A stretch of 64,000 nt of DNA. Origin: Portunus trituberculatus. Taxonomy: Eukaryota; Arthropoda; Malacostraca; Decapoda; Portunidae. A model generated the notes under the pieces. That model ran no database searches. It was not told the DNA's origin and was given only the letters and a program-made list of their open reading frames with translations. The translations under genes were made by a program, and so were the position numbers. The stretch covers positions 14,227,460 through 14,291,459 of the forward strand of contig NC_059300.1 of the NCBI RefSeq assembly GCF_017591435.1. Direction: 5' to 3'. Each line of letters begins with the position of its first letter. Within the stretch, counting starts at the first letter, position 1. Below are positions 23,371 through 35,081 of the stretch, one piece after another.

Positions 23371-24365
23371 CAGGCAACCCCCGTTTAACGAAGGTTCACA
23401 CAATGAAATTTCGCTACAACGAAGGTTTCATTTTACTACCATCTGCTCGTTTAATGAACACCAAACTCACTTTAACGAAGTTTTATCCAGGTAATTTTTT
23501 TCCAAATTTGAAAGCCCCACCATATCACACAAGCTGACAGGCTTTTGAATACACCAGGAGCTGCTGGTACTAAGGCCTGCCTCAGGAAAAATCCTGGGAC
23601 ACCTATAGAATAAAGATCAAGATCAAGATCAAGCCTCTAGTGGACAACACGCGCAACACTCACTCCCCAATCAAAACATAACAGCTTCAGCAGCAGCTTG
23701 TCTTCCCTAGCTCAACTTACCACCAAAACGCCCTGCAATTGGCCTAGTGTTCGTAAGAAGACCAGGAAGTCTCTTACTCTCCAAATGAAGCTAGATATTA
23801 TTCACAGACATGAGAGAGGCCAGAAAACTATAGCAGTGCTGGCCACTATCTTGACTCCATATTATACTGTCTCTATTTTCAAATCAGCAGACTCTATTAA
23901 GGAGGCTGGTGAGACCGTATCTTCCTTGCAAACTAAAAGAACCACCTGAACTCTTGACTCTACAATGGATAAAATGGAAAGCCTTGTGGAAATGTGGTAC
24001 ATAAGTTTTGTATGCAGTACAATGATGCGCACTTTGTTTACATTCCACAGGTTGCCGGTTAGTGTCTTTCCGTTTCACTCTTCCTCCCTTCATAAAGTTA
24101 AGATCATCAACATTATAAAGTTACATACATACATACATTAGTGTACATTATAATGACTTAAATTAAACTACCTAAATGTTTAACTTCATAATTCTTACTT
24201 TCATTAAACCTTTTACTGTACTATGATGCACTCTCACTTTGCTTACTCTCAATGGAAGTTCAAATCAGTGGTTAAACTTGTTATAATCGGTTCGCTTAAT
24301 GAAGTTTCGTTTAATGAAGTATTTTTTTTAGGAACGTAACCCCTTCGTTAAACGGGGGTTGCCTG
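23371..24365 (+). mobile_element. pogo-type element (995 bases) with helix-turn-helix remnant
   Basis: Terminal repeats CAGGCAACCCCCGTTTAACG and its inverse, flanked by TA (23369-23370 and 24366-24367). The frame at 23698-23949 encodes KKTRKSLTLQMKLDIIHRHE, then an S-K-S-A-D-S-I-K-E-A-G-like end, which is the CENP-B N-terminal DNA-binding domain of pogo/Tigger transposases. The catalytic domain is missing. This is the best single, undimerised copy of the family in the window. Confidence 0.88.
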
Positions 24366-24547
24366 TATTTCGTTCATGTCATGCATACATTAAAGGTCTA
24401 TTTTGAATGGATTTTATGGACAAAAGTATATTTTTTTTGGTCTGGAACGGATTAATGGTATTTCAATACATTCTTATGGGAAAAATTGATTCAGGGGACG
24501 AACAGGATTTAGGAACGAATTATGGTCTGAGCTGAGGTTTTACTGTA

Positions 24548-25840
24548 TATGAGAAAAGTATTGGCGCCAATACTGACCTCTGTGGCACTCCGCTGTCTAC
24601 TGCTCTCCACTTGGACTTCATATCTTTAACTACCGTCCTTATTTCTCTCCCCTTCAAGTAATTTTCCATCCATCTCAATGTGTTTCCTTTTAAGTCACCC
24701 TTCTCCTCTAACTTCCATAGTAATCTTTCATGTGGCACTTTATCAAATGCCTTTTTTAAATCTAAATAAATACAGTCAATCCATCCTCTCTCTCTTGTAC
24801 TTTATCAACTATTCTAAAATAGAAACTCAATAAATTTGTTACACACGACTGACCTTTTCTAAAACCAAATTGGCTATTTGATAATAAGTTGTTGTCTTCA
24901 AGAAACTCAATCCATTGTTTCTTTATTACTCTTTCACACATCTTGCATATTACACTAGTTAGTGATACCGGTCTGTAATTTAAAGGTTCTTCCTTCCTTC
25001 CGCTCTTATATAAGGGAACCACCTCAGCTCTTTTCCATTCTACTGGTACTGTTCCATTTTCTATTGAGCATTTTATGATGTATATAGGACTTGCTAGTTC
25101 TTCCCTACATTCTTTCAGTATTCTGCCTGAGACTTCATCTGGTCCCATTGCCTTCTCCTCATCTAATTCCGTCATCAACTCTTTTATTTCAAGCTTGGTT
25201 GCTTTAATCTCTTTCATATGGACAGTCTCTCTATTACCCTGTGGTCTTTCAAATTTGGATTTCTTAGTAAAGACCTCCTGAAATTTACTATTTAACAGTT
25301 CTGCCATACTTTTTGTGTCTTCCACCATCCCGTTCTCTCCTTTTAACCTTTCTATTGTTTCTTTTTGCCTTATTTTTCCATTTATGAATCTGTAGAACAA
25401 TTTCGGTTGTTCCTTACATTTTTCGACAATGTCCTTCTCATAGTTCCTTTCTTCTTCCTTTCTCACCTTAGCATATTCATTTCTTGCTGTTTTAAAGTTT
25501 TCCTTATTTTCTGGATTTGTTTCTCCTCCACCTTTTCCATGCTCCATCTCTTTTCTCCTTTGCCCTTGCACACCTTGCATTAAACCAATCTTTCTTTCCT
25601 TTTTCTTTAGGTCTATATTTTGGGACATATTCCCTGACTCCTGTTTTGTATATTTCCAAAAATAAGTTATACTTCTCTTGCACCATCTCTGAGTTTTCCA
25701 TTTCTAATATTACATGGTCACTCTTTCCCAATGGGCACTTATATCTTACATCATCATTCATTTGTATATCCCTTGTAAAAACTAGGTCTAATCTCGCCGG
25801 CTCATCGTTTCCTCTGAATCTTGTGTTTTCCTTTACTCTT
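24548..25840 (-). mobile_element. CR1-like LINE (family A), 5' half of the split copy
   Basis: It encodes the reverse transcriptase N-terminal part (GPDEVSGRILKECREEL, NYRPVSLTSVICKMC, QFGFRKGQSC) and the linker to the endonuclease (KYRPKEKGKKDWFNARC, CPLGKSDHVI). Its 5' truncation point (25840) abuts a short TG tract followed by a SINE-B. An internal deletion of about 60 bases near 25700 and several frameshifts are present. Confidence 0.9.
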
Positions 25841-25858
25841 TGTGTGTGTGTGTGTGTG

Positions 25859-26141
25859 TTTCACTGTTTGATCTGCTGCAGTCTCTGACGAGACAGCCAG
25901 ACGTTACCCTACGGAACGAGCTCAGAGCTCATTATTTCTGATCTTCGGATAGGCCTGAGACCAGGCACACACCACACACTGGGACAACAAGGTCACAACT
26001 CCTCGATTTACATCCCGTACCTACTCACTGCTAGGTGAACAGGGCTACGTGAAAGGAGACACACCCAAATATCTCCACCTGGCCGGGGAATCGAACCCCG
26101 GTCCTCTGGCTTGTGAAGCCAGTGCTCTAACCACTGAGCTA

Positions 26142-26143
<2 letters not shown>
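25859..26143 (-). mobile_element. tRNA-derived SINE, family B
   Basis: Same structure as the copy at 9446-9738, but the first bases of the head (GGCCC) are lost and the sequence passes directly from CGGTAGCTCAGTGG into CA repeats. The short TG tract at 25841-25858 separates it from LINE-A and a longer one follows at 26144-26207. Confidence 0.88.

Positions 26144-26207
<64 letters not shown>
26144..26207. repeat. (TG)n microsatellite
   Basis: About 31 TG units on the 5' side of a SINE-B head. Confidence 0.97.
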
Positions 26208-26210
<3 letters not shown>

Positions 26211-26588
26211 CAGGATGTCTTACCAGGATGAGCTCCTCTGGGAAGAAGCTCCAAACATGTCAACACCCTACTACAGTAGAGTGAGATATTTCTAATAACA
26301 ATGACGCAAGCCGATGCAAAATACTGTGGAATGTGTGTTGTAATTAATATGCCAACAGACTGTCCCCCAGATGAATGGCAAGAAGTCTTTTAATCTGGGA
26401 AAAGGTAGGAGCCAGGACAACCTTGGAGTGCAGAAAATTCTAGAGGCTAAAGACTCTAATTGAGAAAAATCTTTTGTGTAAGTCATTATGTATATGAGGA
26501 TATTTTGATAGGACAGAATATTTTGAAAGGACAGCCCCGAGTCCTGGCATCAGGCATAGGAATTCACCATGGTCATCTGCTGGTCACA
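26208..26588. other. Unclassified sequence
   Basis: No coding potential, terminal repeats or RNA gene is recognised. Confidence 0.5.
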
Positions 26589-26962
<374 letters not shown>

Positions 26963-27004
26963 AGATTCTTTTGCTAGATTGGCAACAACATATATCGGCT
27001 AAGG

Positions 27005-27605
<601 letters not shown>

Positions 27606-28074
27606 CATCCCCAAACTATACTAGCTGAGAGGTAAGTGACGGGATGTTTATATTATGGTAGTGCTGCCTCAGATAGGTTATGTTAGTTAAGTTAGGTTTA
27701 AAGTTTCGGTTATGTTAGTTTTGGTATTACTGCAGAGTTTTACCACAATCAGCTACGTGATTTTTACCCACCTCAAGAGATAGAGCTCCTGATTACGAGT
27801 AATTTGAACCCCATATATACTAGGTGCAACCTTTTTGAATGGCGACACAGATTTTTTAAATTTAAGCGTGTTTTGGTGATAAGCTGTGACAATAGCCTCC
27901 CGCATCAAACCCTGCCGCACACTGATGGTGTCATGCGCTTGCAGCGGCTCGGCGGGCTCCGTGACATACCATTGTCTGAGCATGCGCTTAATTGTTTACG
28001 CTGATTGGTTCTGTTCTTTGAAACTGAAGCGGCGGCCAATGAAAAAAATAAAGCACCAATCACGACGGCCCCTG
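27606..28074. other. Non-coding stretch with CCAAT motifs
   Basis: No gene is recognised. Near 28000-28065 there are three CCAAT/ATTGG motifs in a GC-richer patch (TGATTGG, GGCCAATG, CACCAATC), which could be promoter-like. Short GGTTATGTTAG stretches near 27680 resemble the following telomere-like block. Confidence 0.4.
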
Positions 28075-28353
28075 AGGTTAGGTTTAATTAGGTTAGGTTA
28101 GGTTGGGTTGGGTTAGGTTAGGTTAGGTTAGATTAGGTTAGGTTTAGTTAGGTTAGATTAGGTTAAGTTAGGTTAGGTTAGGTTAGGTTGGGTTGGGTTG
28201 GGTTAGGTTAGGTTGGGTTAGGTTGGGTTGGGTTGGGTTGGGTTAGGTTAGATTAGGTTTAGTTAGTTAGGTTAGGTTGGGTTGGGTTGGGTTGGGTTGG
28301 GTTGGGTTAGGTTAGGTTAGATTAGGTTTAGTTAGGTTAGGTTAGGTTGGGTT
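28075..28353 (+). repeat. Degenerate interstitial telomere-like (TTAGG)n/(TTGGG)n block
   Basis: About 280 bases consist almost entirely of GGTTA units (the arthropod telomere repeat TTAGG) mixed with GGTTG variants. A larger pattern, AGATTAGGTTTAGTTAG, recurs at about 28250 and 28319, indicating local duplication of roughly 70-base blocks. It is interstitial here, with transposons on both sides. Confidence 0.85.
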
Positions 28354-28543
28354 CTTTTCTGGACAAAACTAATTTTTTCTGGTAGATTTCGTCTTTTTAA
28401 TTAATTTACCAGTTGTTTTTGGATGCAAATAATATGTTTCAGGGCTGTAAAAAAAAAAAAGTTTGATTTGCGCCAAAAACAAGTGGTATTTTAATTAAAA
28501 GCAAGCCAAAATCTACCATAAAAAAAGTTTCGTCCAGAAAGGG
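28354..28543. mobile_element. Short MITE-like inverted repeat
   Basis: The left arm (28354-28392: TTTCTGGACAAAACT, then TGGTAGATTT) and right arm (28508-28543: AAATCTACCA, then AGTTTCGTCCAGAAAG) pair over about 35 bases. The 115-base centre is AT-rich and non-coding. It lies directly at the end of the telomere-like block. Confidence 0.65.
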
Positions 28544-28584
28544 CAAGGTAGTGAAACTCTGTAGGTTTCCCTTAGTTTTAATTA

Positions 28585-29720
28585 TATTTTCATTCTCACG
28601 TCATGCCAGTAGAGTGGATGAGAGGAACCATGTGTGGAGATTAGGAGTGAATGAGGTGCAGCAGACAGATGAATATAAGTATCTGGGGATGTGGATGAGT
28701 CCGGATGGCTGTGTAAAGATTAAGAATGAGAAGATAAGTATGGCAAATCAGTGGGTAGGTCGTCTAGGAAGTGCAGCAAGGATGAGGGCGAGTAAATATG
28801 ACGTGCTGCGAGAAGTCTGGAAGAGCGTGGCTGTTCCGAGCATCATGTATGGTATGGATGTGATTGCTTGGAATGAGAGTGAACTAGAAAAGTTAGAAAT
28901 AGGGCAGAATAGAGTTGCAAGAATGGCACTTAATGCACCTAGATATGCAGCAGTAGAGGCCCTTAGGGGTGATATGGGTTGGAGCACTTTTAGAGAGATA
29001 TGTGAAAGCGACCCTAAGGTATAAGGCTAGGTTAGAACGAATGAATGATGCAAGGATAGTGAGAAAAGTGTTTGTGTGGAATGTCAGGAGTAGCAAGTGG
29101 GGGAAGAGGTGTGTCAGGATGGTGGTGAAGAGTGGTCTAATAGCTAGTTGGGCTTTTCAGCAGGTAGAAGGAAGGCACTTAGAGAAGGACTGGAGTATGA
29201 TAGTTAGAAATGGAGAGGGTAGAGAATGGGGTGTAAGGAAGTGGAGAAGTGAGATAGACAGAGTAGTGAAAGGTGTGGGACTGAGTGACTGGAGGAATAA
29301 GATTAAGCAAAAGAGTACCTTGGTATGGTATAGAGAGAAAGAGGCCCCAATGTATGAAAAGTGGTATGATGGAAGCCTGGGTGGGGACCTTCTCTTCCGA
29401 GCTAAGGCACAGTGCATGGATGTGAATGAACGGAATTATAGATGGTCTGAGTCCCGCAGCAAAGTGTGCCCGATGTGTGACGTGGGGGAGGATGAGACGG
29501 TAGAGCATGTGGTGGTGGAGTGTGTGAAGTATGCCAGAGACAGGTATGAGATGATGCAAGTGGTGCTGAGGAGCTGGGGCATGACAGAGTGGAGATGACA
29601 GGAAGGGAATGGATGGTGGTGCTGCTGGGACTCTGTGGGGAGACGAATGGAAGGATGATTGAGGCTGTGAAAGAGTTCCTGGAGAGAATGTGGCGTGCTA
29701 GATGCAGGAACTAGTGGTGT
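28585..29720 (+). pseudogene. LINE ORF2 C-terminal remnant (non-CR1 type)
   Basis: The first frame (to 29024) reads VQQTDEYKYLGMWMSPDG, VAVPSIMYGMDVIAWNESE and GQNRVARMALNAPRYA. The second (28969-29598) reads VKATLRYKARLERMND to the zinc-binding CPMCDVGEDETVEHVVVEC. This is the thumb and C-terminal region of a non-LTR reverse transcriptase with a C-x2-C-x(n)-H-x4-C motif, broken by one frameshift near 28990. The catalytic RT part is missing. The sequence is clearly different from the CR1-like families elsewhere in the window. Confidence 0.82.
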
Positions 29721-30067
29721 GAAAGATGGTGATTGCCCTCTTTGTTGTCTGGTGTTTTTTTTTGTTTTCTTATTTTCCCTACAAGCGCTGCCGATACAAA
29801 GGCCTCCTGACTCAAGAAATTCTGCGTCACCTGTAGCATCAAGATCAGAGCCTCTTCTTCTCTTCTCTCTCATCTCGTCTCGTCTCTCTCTCTCGTCTCG
29901 TGTACTCTCTCTCGTCTTGTCTCTTCTCTCTCATCTCGTCTCGTCTCCTCTCTCTTCTTGTCTCCTTTCTCTCTCGTCTCGTCTTTCTCGTCGCTCACAC
30001 TCACAAACAAAAGCAGTCAAGTACACACAGGCACACACGGAAAAACACACACACACACACACACACA
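29721..30067. repeat. Low-complexity CT/TCTCG-rich stretch ending in (CA)n
   Basis: From 29850 to 29992 the sequence is made of TCTCG/TCTC words. From 30048 to 30067 it is CA repeats directly before a SINE head. No gene is recognised. Confidence 0.8.
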
Positions 30068-30355
30068 CGGCCCGGTAGCTCAGTGGTTAGAGCGCTGGCT
30101 TCACAAGCCAGAGGACCGGGGTTCGATTCCCCGGCCGGGTGGAGATATTTGGGTGTGTCTCCTTTCACGTGTAGCCCCTGTTCACCTAGCAGTGAGTAGG
30201 TACGGGATGTAAACCGAGGAGTTGTGACCTTGTTGTCCCGGTGTGTGGTGTGTGCCTGGTTTCAGGCCTATCCGAAGATCGGAAATAATGAGCTCAGAGC
30301 TCGTTCCGTAGGGTAACGTCTGGCTGTCTCGTCAGAGACTGCAGCAGATCAAACA
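30068..30355 (+). mobile_element. tRNA-derived SINE, family B (plus strand)
   Basis: The only plus-strand copy of this family. It starts CGGCCCGGTAGCTCAGTGG right after (CA)n, has the anticodon loop TTCACAA and B box GTTCGATTCCCC, and ends GCAGCAGATCAAACAAACAG instead of running into (AC)n. LINE-A ORF1 begins six bases further on, so the SINE and LINE are joined without a microsatellite here. Confidence 0.9.
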
Positions 30356-30361
30356 AACAGA

Positions 30362-31033
30362 ATGGAGAGAGTAGTAAAGGAGAAAGATGACTTTAAGGAA
30401 ATGATTAGTGAGCAGATTGAAAGGTTTGAAAAGGAATGGGAACTGAAGAAAACACAATGGACTGAGTCGAGGGAAGCAGAGATGGTTGGATTACAAAAAA
30501 TAATTAAAGATCAGTTGAAGGAAGACAAAAAAGAAAGGTCCAAGGAACTGGTTAATGTAATGAAGAATAAGGAAACATTGATAAGGGAAATAGCAGAAAA
30601 GAAGAAGAGTGTGTTATTATTTGGGATGAAAGAACAAAATATAACATATAAGCCTAAGAGAATTAAGGAAAAAAAAGACCTACAAGAAGAAGTGGAAGAG
30701 ATCCATAGACTGGGTCCGTATAAGGAGGGAGTGAGCAGACAGATTAAAGTAGTACTGAAGTCACAACAATCTGCAGAGGATATCCTATATAGAACATCAA
30801 AGTTAAGAGAGATAGAAGGTTGTAAAGAGGTGTTTGTGAGAAAGAATAGAAATGAGGAAGAGAGGAGAAGATATGAGGAATTGGTGGAAGAGGAGAGAAG
30901 GAAAAATGATGAGCGGTCTGAGGAGGAAAGAGAAAAGTTTTTTTGGAGAGTTATAGGAGAGAGAGTCAGAAAGTGGTATGTGGAAAGAAGGAATGCGGAG
31001 AAACCCCTAGAGGGAGCAGTGGGTGGACCGTAA
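30362..31033 (+). CDS. CR1-like LINE-A ORF1 protein (223 aa)
   Basis: An intact 223-residue frame, very rich in K, E and R. The first 110 residues (MERVVKEKDDFKEMISEQIE, then KKTQWTESREAEMVG) look like a coiled coil. The region SVLLFGMKEQNITYKP, RQIKVVLKSQQSAEDILY and CKEVFVRKNRNEEER resembles the RNA-binding-type middle and C-terminal domains of LINE ORF1 proteins. The stop TAA (31031-31033) overlaps the ATG of ORF2 (31033-31035) as TAATG. ORF1 proteins of LINEs bind the element RNA to form the ribonucleoprotein. This is the only ORF1 of family A in the window. The start may be 5' truncated, because it lies right behind a SINE. Confidence 0.8.
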   Translation: MERVVKEKDDFKEMISEQIERFEKEWELKKTQWTESREAEMVGLQKIIKDQLKEDKKERSKELVNVMKNKETLIREIAEKKKSVLLFGMKEQNITYKPKRIKEKKDLQEEVEEIHRLGPYKEGVSRQIKVVLKSQQSAEDILYRTSKLREIEGCKEVFVRKNRNEEERRRYEELVEEERRKNDERSEEEREKFFWRVIGERVRKWYVERRNAEKPLEGAVGGP

Positions 31034-33856
31034 TGTATACTAATATAGATGGGATACTGTCAAGTAGATTGGAATTGCAAGACTATATGATGGTGGAGAA
31101 GCCTGATATAGTGTGTTTGACTGAGACAAAATTGCATGAAAAAACAAAGATAAATTTGGATAATAAATATAATATATGGAGAAAGGATAGAGAGAGTAAA
31201 GGTGGAGGAGGAGTTAGGATTATGACGAAGAAATAAATAAATGTGGATAAGGTTTGGTATGGGAAGAACAACGCAGAAGTGATAAGCATAAGGATAAAAA
31301 GTGATGGAAAAGAATTAATAATCATGGTGACCTATGTACCTCCTAAAACAAATTCTTGGACATTAAGGAATACGACAATATGATCAAGGATACTTTACAG
31401 AGTTTGGAAAGTGTATTATCTGGAAAAAGAAAGGTGATACTAGTAGGAGATTTTAATTGTAAGGAGGTGGATTGGGAAAATCTAGTACGTGGTGTTGGAG
31501 AAGAAGCATGGGAGAGAGATTTCTTAATCTAATGATGGAAAATATGATGGAACAGAGGGTGAAGGAAAATACTAGATATAGAGGAGATGATGAACCGGCT
31601 AGACTGGATTTGGTGTTAACAAGAGAAGTGTACCTATGTGGAGATATACACTACAAATGTCCTTTGGGAAAAAGTGATCATGTGGTTATGGAAATGCAGA
31701 TAGCAACAACACAGCGAAGGAAAGACGAGACATACAGGAGTGGTAGATTGAATTATAGAAAGATGGACACAGAAAGTTTGAAAAATTATTTCAGAAAATT
31801 AGATTGGGAGGAGATGTTACAAATCAGAGAAGTGCAAAAGAAATATGAGATTTTTATGAAATATTATAAAAAAGCAGTTATGAAATTTGTACCAAAGTAT
31901 AAGCCGAGAGAGGAAGGAAGAAAGGATTGGTTTAATGCAACTTGTGTTAAGGCTAAGGAAAAGAGAGATGTGGCTTGGAAAAGATGGAAAAAGAGCAGGA
32001 ATATACTAAATAAGGAGAATTATAGAGTGGCGAGAAATGAGTATGTGAGGGTAAGGAGGGAGGAAGAAAGAAAATTTGAAAAAGATATTGTAGACAAGAG
32101 TAAGGAACATCCAAAATTGTTTTACAGGTTCATAAATGGTAAACTTAAAAAGAGAGAGTCCATTGAAAGATTAAAAGGAGAGCAAGGGATAGTAGATGAC
32201 CCTAAGAATATAGCGGAATTGCTAAATAATAGGTTTCAGCAAGTATTTACTGAAGAAACAATGTTTGTAAAGCCTAAGAATGTACAAGGAAATGTGCACA
32301 TGGAGGACATTAAGATACCTAAAAAGGAGTTATATAAAATGTTGGAGGAACTTAAAGATGATAAAGCGATGGGACCAGATGAAGTTTCAGGAAAATTATT
32401 GAAGGAGTGTAGAGAAGAATTGATTGATCCATTATATGATATTATAAGGTGTTCATTAGAAACAGGGGAAGTACCAGTAGAGTGGAAAAGAGCTGAAGTG
32501 GTGCCCATTTATAAGGGAGGCAGTAAGGAAGAGCCTCTTAACTATAGACCTGTGTCTCTAACAAGTGTGGTCGGTAAGATTTGTGAGAGGGTGATAAAGA
32601 AATATTGGATACGGTTCCTGGAGGATCATAAGTTATTATCGGATCATCAATTTGGCTTTAGGAAAGGGAGGTCATGTGTAACAAATCTACTGAGCTTTTA
32701 TTCAAGAGTGGTTGACAAAATACAAGAGAGAGAGGATGGATGGACTGTGTATATTTGGATTTAAAGAAAGCTTTTGACAAGGTACCTCACATGAGACTGC
32801 TATGGAAATTAGAGATTTATGGAGGACTGAAAGGAAAAGTGTTAAAGTGGATGGAAAACTACTTGAGATGGAGGGAGATGAGAACGGTAATAAGGGATGC
32901 AAAGTCGGACTGGTTGGTGGTGGAGAGTGGAGTCCCACAAGGCTCAGTGCTGGCACCAATACTTTTCCTTGTATATATTAATGACATGCCAGCGGGAGTA
33001 AACAGTTATATTAATTTGTTTGCGGATGATGCGAAGTTGTGTAGGTGTGTGAAGAGTGAAGAAGATTGTGAAATTTTACAGGCAGATCTGGATAAGATTT
33101 GGGAGTGGAGCAAGAGATGGCAAATGGAATTTAATCTGAGCAAAAGTCATGTGATGGAGAAGGGGAAGAGTGGAAGACGGCCAAGAGGGTCATATAAAAT
33201 GGGTGAAGAAGTAGTGTTGAAAAGGTGGAAAAGGAAAAGGATTTAGGAGTGATAATACAAGACCATGGGCAGTTTGAGGCTCATATTGATAAGATGTTTG
33301 GAGAAACGTATAATTTGATAAGAAATATTGTATTAGCCTTCCATTATATGGATAACGATATGATGAAGAAATTAATTAGTACGGTAATTAGACCAAGATT
33401 GGAATATGCTGGAGTGGTTTGGTCCCCTTATAAAAAGAAGCATATAAGGAAGTTGGAGAGATTGCAGAGAATGGCAACAAAAATGGTTCCGGAATTGGCA
33501 GAAATGACCTATGAGGAGAGATTAAAAGAAATGAATTTGCTTACCTTGGAACAAAGAAGAGAAAGAGGAGATTTAATACAGGTTTATAAACTGTTGAACG
33601 GACTGGATGAAGTGGATAATGAGCAAATGATGTTGAGAGAGAAAAACTTAAATAGAACTACGAGATCGCATAGTAAAAGATAGCCAAGGAATATGCTTGA
33701 AGGATGTGAAGAAATATAGTTTCCCACAAAGATGTGTGGAGGTATGGAATGGTTTGAGTGAGGAGGTGGTGTCAGCAAGGAGTGTGCATAGTTTTAAAGG
33801 AAAGTTGGATGTGTGTAGATATGGAGACGGGGCCACACGAGTATGATACCCAGGCT
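31033..33856 (+). pseudogene. CR1-like LINE-A ORF2 (endonuclease-reverse transcriptase), frameshifted
   Basis: The domains run in the expected order. APE endonuclease: MYTNIDGILSSRLELQDYM, DIVCLTETKLHE, GDFNCKEVDWE and LDLVLTREV with KSDHVVMEM. Linker: KPREEGRKDWFNATC. Reverse transcriptase: GPDEVSGKLLKECREEL, NYRPVSLTSVVGKIC, QFGFRKGRSC, DLKKAFDKVPHMRL, ESGVPQGSVLAPILF, NLFADDAKLCRC with the catalytic F-A-D-D box. C-terminal domain: RPRLEYAGVVWSPY and RRERGDLIQVYKLLNG. A stop at about 31234 and frame changes near 31370, 31500, 32740, 33230 and 33680 break it. It ends at about 33856 in ATACCCAGGC without the usual 3' UTR and CA tail. The most complete LINE-A in the window. Confidence 0.9.
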
Positions 33857-33968
33857 AGTAAGAAACTTTCTGTAAGTACCATACTGCAATACTTTATTAT
33901 AATATGCTGGTAGAAAAAAATTACTTTCACAAAACAAAACGAACTACCTTAGTTTAGCCTAACATACA

Positions 33969-34245
33969 TCAGTCTTCTACTTCATCATCATCAGCAGTGG
34001 TTTCAGCTGCTGTTTCCTGCTCACATTTATTCTTGTACATTTCACTATTCATTCTTTTAACCATTTCTTTTTTTATTTCAAAATCATGACAATTATAATT
34101 TGATATAATTCTTTTTGTGTGAAGCATCCCACTAATAGTTTTAGTTGACAGTCTGTTTCTCAGTTTTGTTTTCATGAGATTTATGCTTGAAAATACTCAC
34201 TCCACCGTTGCACTTGAGTGAGGCAAGCACAACAAATTAAGCATG
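33969..34245 (-). pseudogene. hAT transposase C-terminal dimerisation region, relic
   Basis: The minus strand shows CLPHSSATVE, a stop, then VFSSINLMKTKLRNRLSTKT, which matches the hAT C-terminal signature (A-x-V-E-R-x-F-S, then K-x-x-L-R-N-R-L-S). It ends in an acidic tail (TAADDDEVED-like). The conserved arginine codon of the V-E-R motif is a stop here. Only this end of the transposase is preserved. A possible terminal region lies toward 34600-34745. Confidence 0.8.
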
Positions 34246-34930
34246 AAGGTAGAGAGGTGTGGGTACATTGGCTCATTATCCCTGATCCACAAAAGGGGGG
34301 AGGGGAGGCGAAATACGCATTTACTACTTGATTCCAACTGGGGAGTGGAAGAGGGAAGGGAGGCCAAATACGTGTACTGAGTATGATTTCTCGGGGGGGA
34401 GTGGGGGGAAGGAAAGGAAGGGAGGGACATGTTACGTGGGAAACAAACAAGGGTATAGGAGGGTTATAAACTGAATAAATATTATTTATACTATTGTGGG
34501 CACTACATGCAGGCACTACCAGAGGCCTATATAGCTTCGCTAACCCCCCACCCCACCCCTTCTGCTCTGCTCACTCCCTTCCCCTCTCATGAATTTCGAA
34601 CTACCAGTAACCGGGAAGTTTAATTTCTGGAGAAATTCTGGAGAACCTATCAAAATTCTGTAGATTGCAGCAATAATTCGGTATTTCATGAGATTCGTCG
34701 GAATTTCAGTAGATCTCATGAAATTTCGGTAGATCTGGCAACACTGGACTACTGCAGTAATGGAGACGTGAGGAGAAGGCTTTGCGTTTGTCACTCTGGC
34801 ACGCAAGGCTTAACTCATGCCCTGAACTCCATTGTTTCATAAAAGTTGCAGGTTTTCTTACATTGTATACACTATAAAAAAAAATCACAACTTGACAGTA
34901 CTGAAGCAAATGCCTTTTTTCTTGTGGCAG
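34246..34930. other. Unclassified sequence, probably remnants of the hAT element
   Basis: No frame of interest. At 34615-34745 short AATTTCGGTAGAT/AATTTCTGGAG words recur. The end carries a pyrimidine-rich run and the acceptor-like CTTGTGGCAG at 34921-34930. Confidence 0.4.
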
Positions 34931-35081
34931 GATGAGTTTGTGCAGCTGTGTGGCATTGAGGAGTGCCGGGAGAAGAATGTCGGGTGTGTGTGAGCCCCTT
35001 TGCATCAACACTCGAGAGTCATACTACTGCCAGTGCCGGCCATGCAGGGTACAGACTCGTCAGGAAGTTCAACTGTGAAGG
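34931..35081 (+). pseudogene. EGF-like (LDL-receptor type) exon relic with frameshifts
   Basis: The stretch is bounded by a good acceptor (CTTGTGGCAG|GATGAG) and donor (TGTGAAG|GTGAGG). Its codons spell, in different frames, FVQLCGIEECREKN, then CEPLCINTRESYYCQCR, then GYRLVRKFNCE. Together these have the six-cysteine order of an EGF-like calcium-binding module of the LDL receptor/fibulin type. Frame changes at about 34983 (a GT run) and 35040 (four extra bases) prevent a single frame. It is either a dead exon or a live exon with assembly indels. No neighbouring exon of the same gene is seen. Confidence 0.62.

Larger units (their letters stand above)
22477..24545. mobile_element. TA-target DNA transposon inserted in LINE-A
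   Basis: The ends are CAGTAAAACCTCACTTGACG and, inverted, CAGTAAAACCTCAGCTCAGA, flanked by TA at 22475-22476 and 24546-24547. Both ends contain GGACGAAC-like subterminal motifs. It carries two foreign pieces: a retropepsin-type gene fragment (about 22700-23189, minus) and a complete pogo-type element (23371-24365). No transposase of its own is visible. Confidence 0.85.

Noticed and set aside
28075..28353. True chromosome end
   Set aside because: The block is degenerate, only 280 bases long, and has ordinary transposon-rich sequence on both sides.
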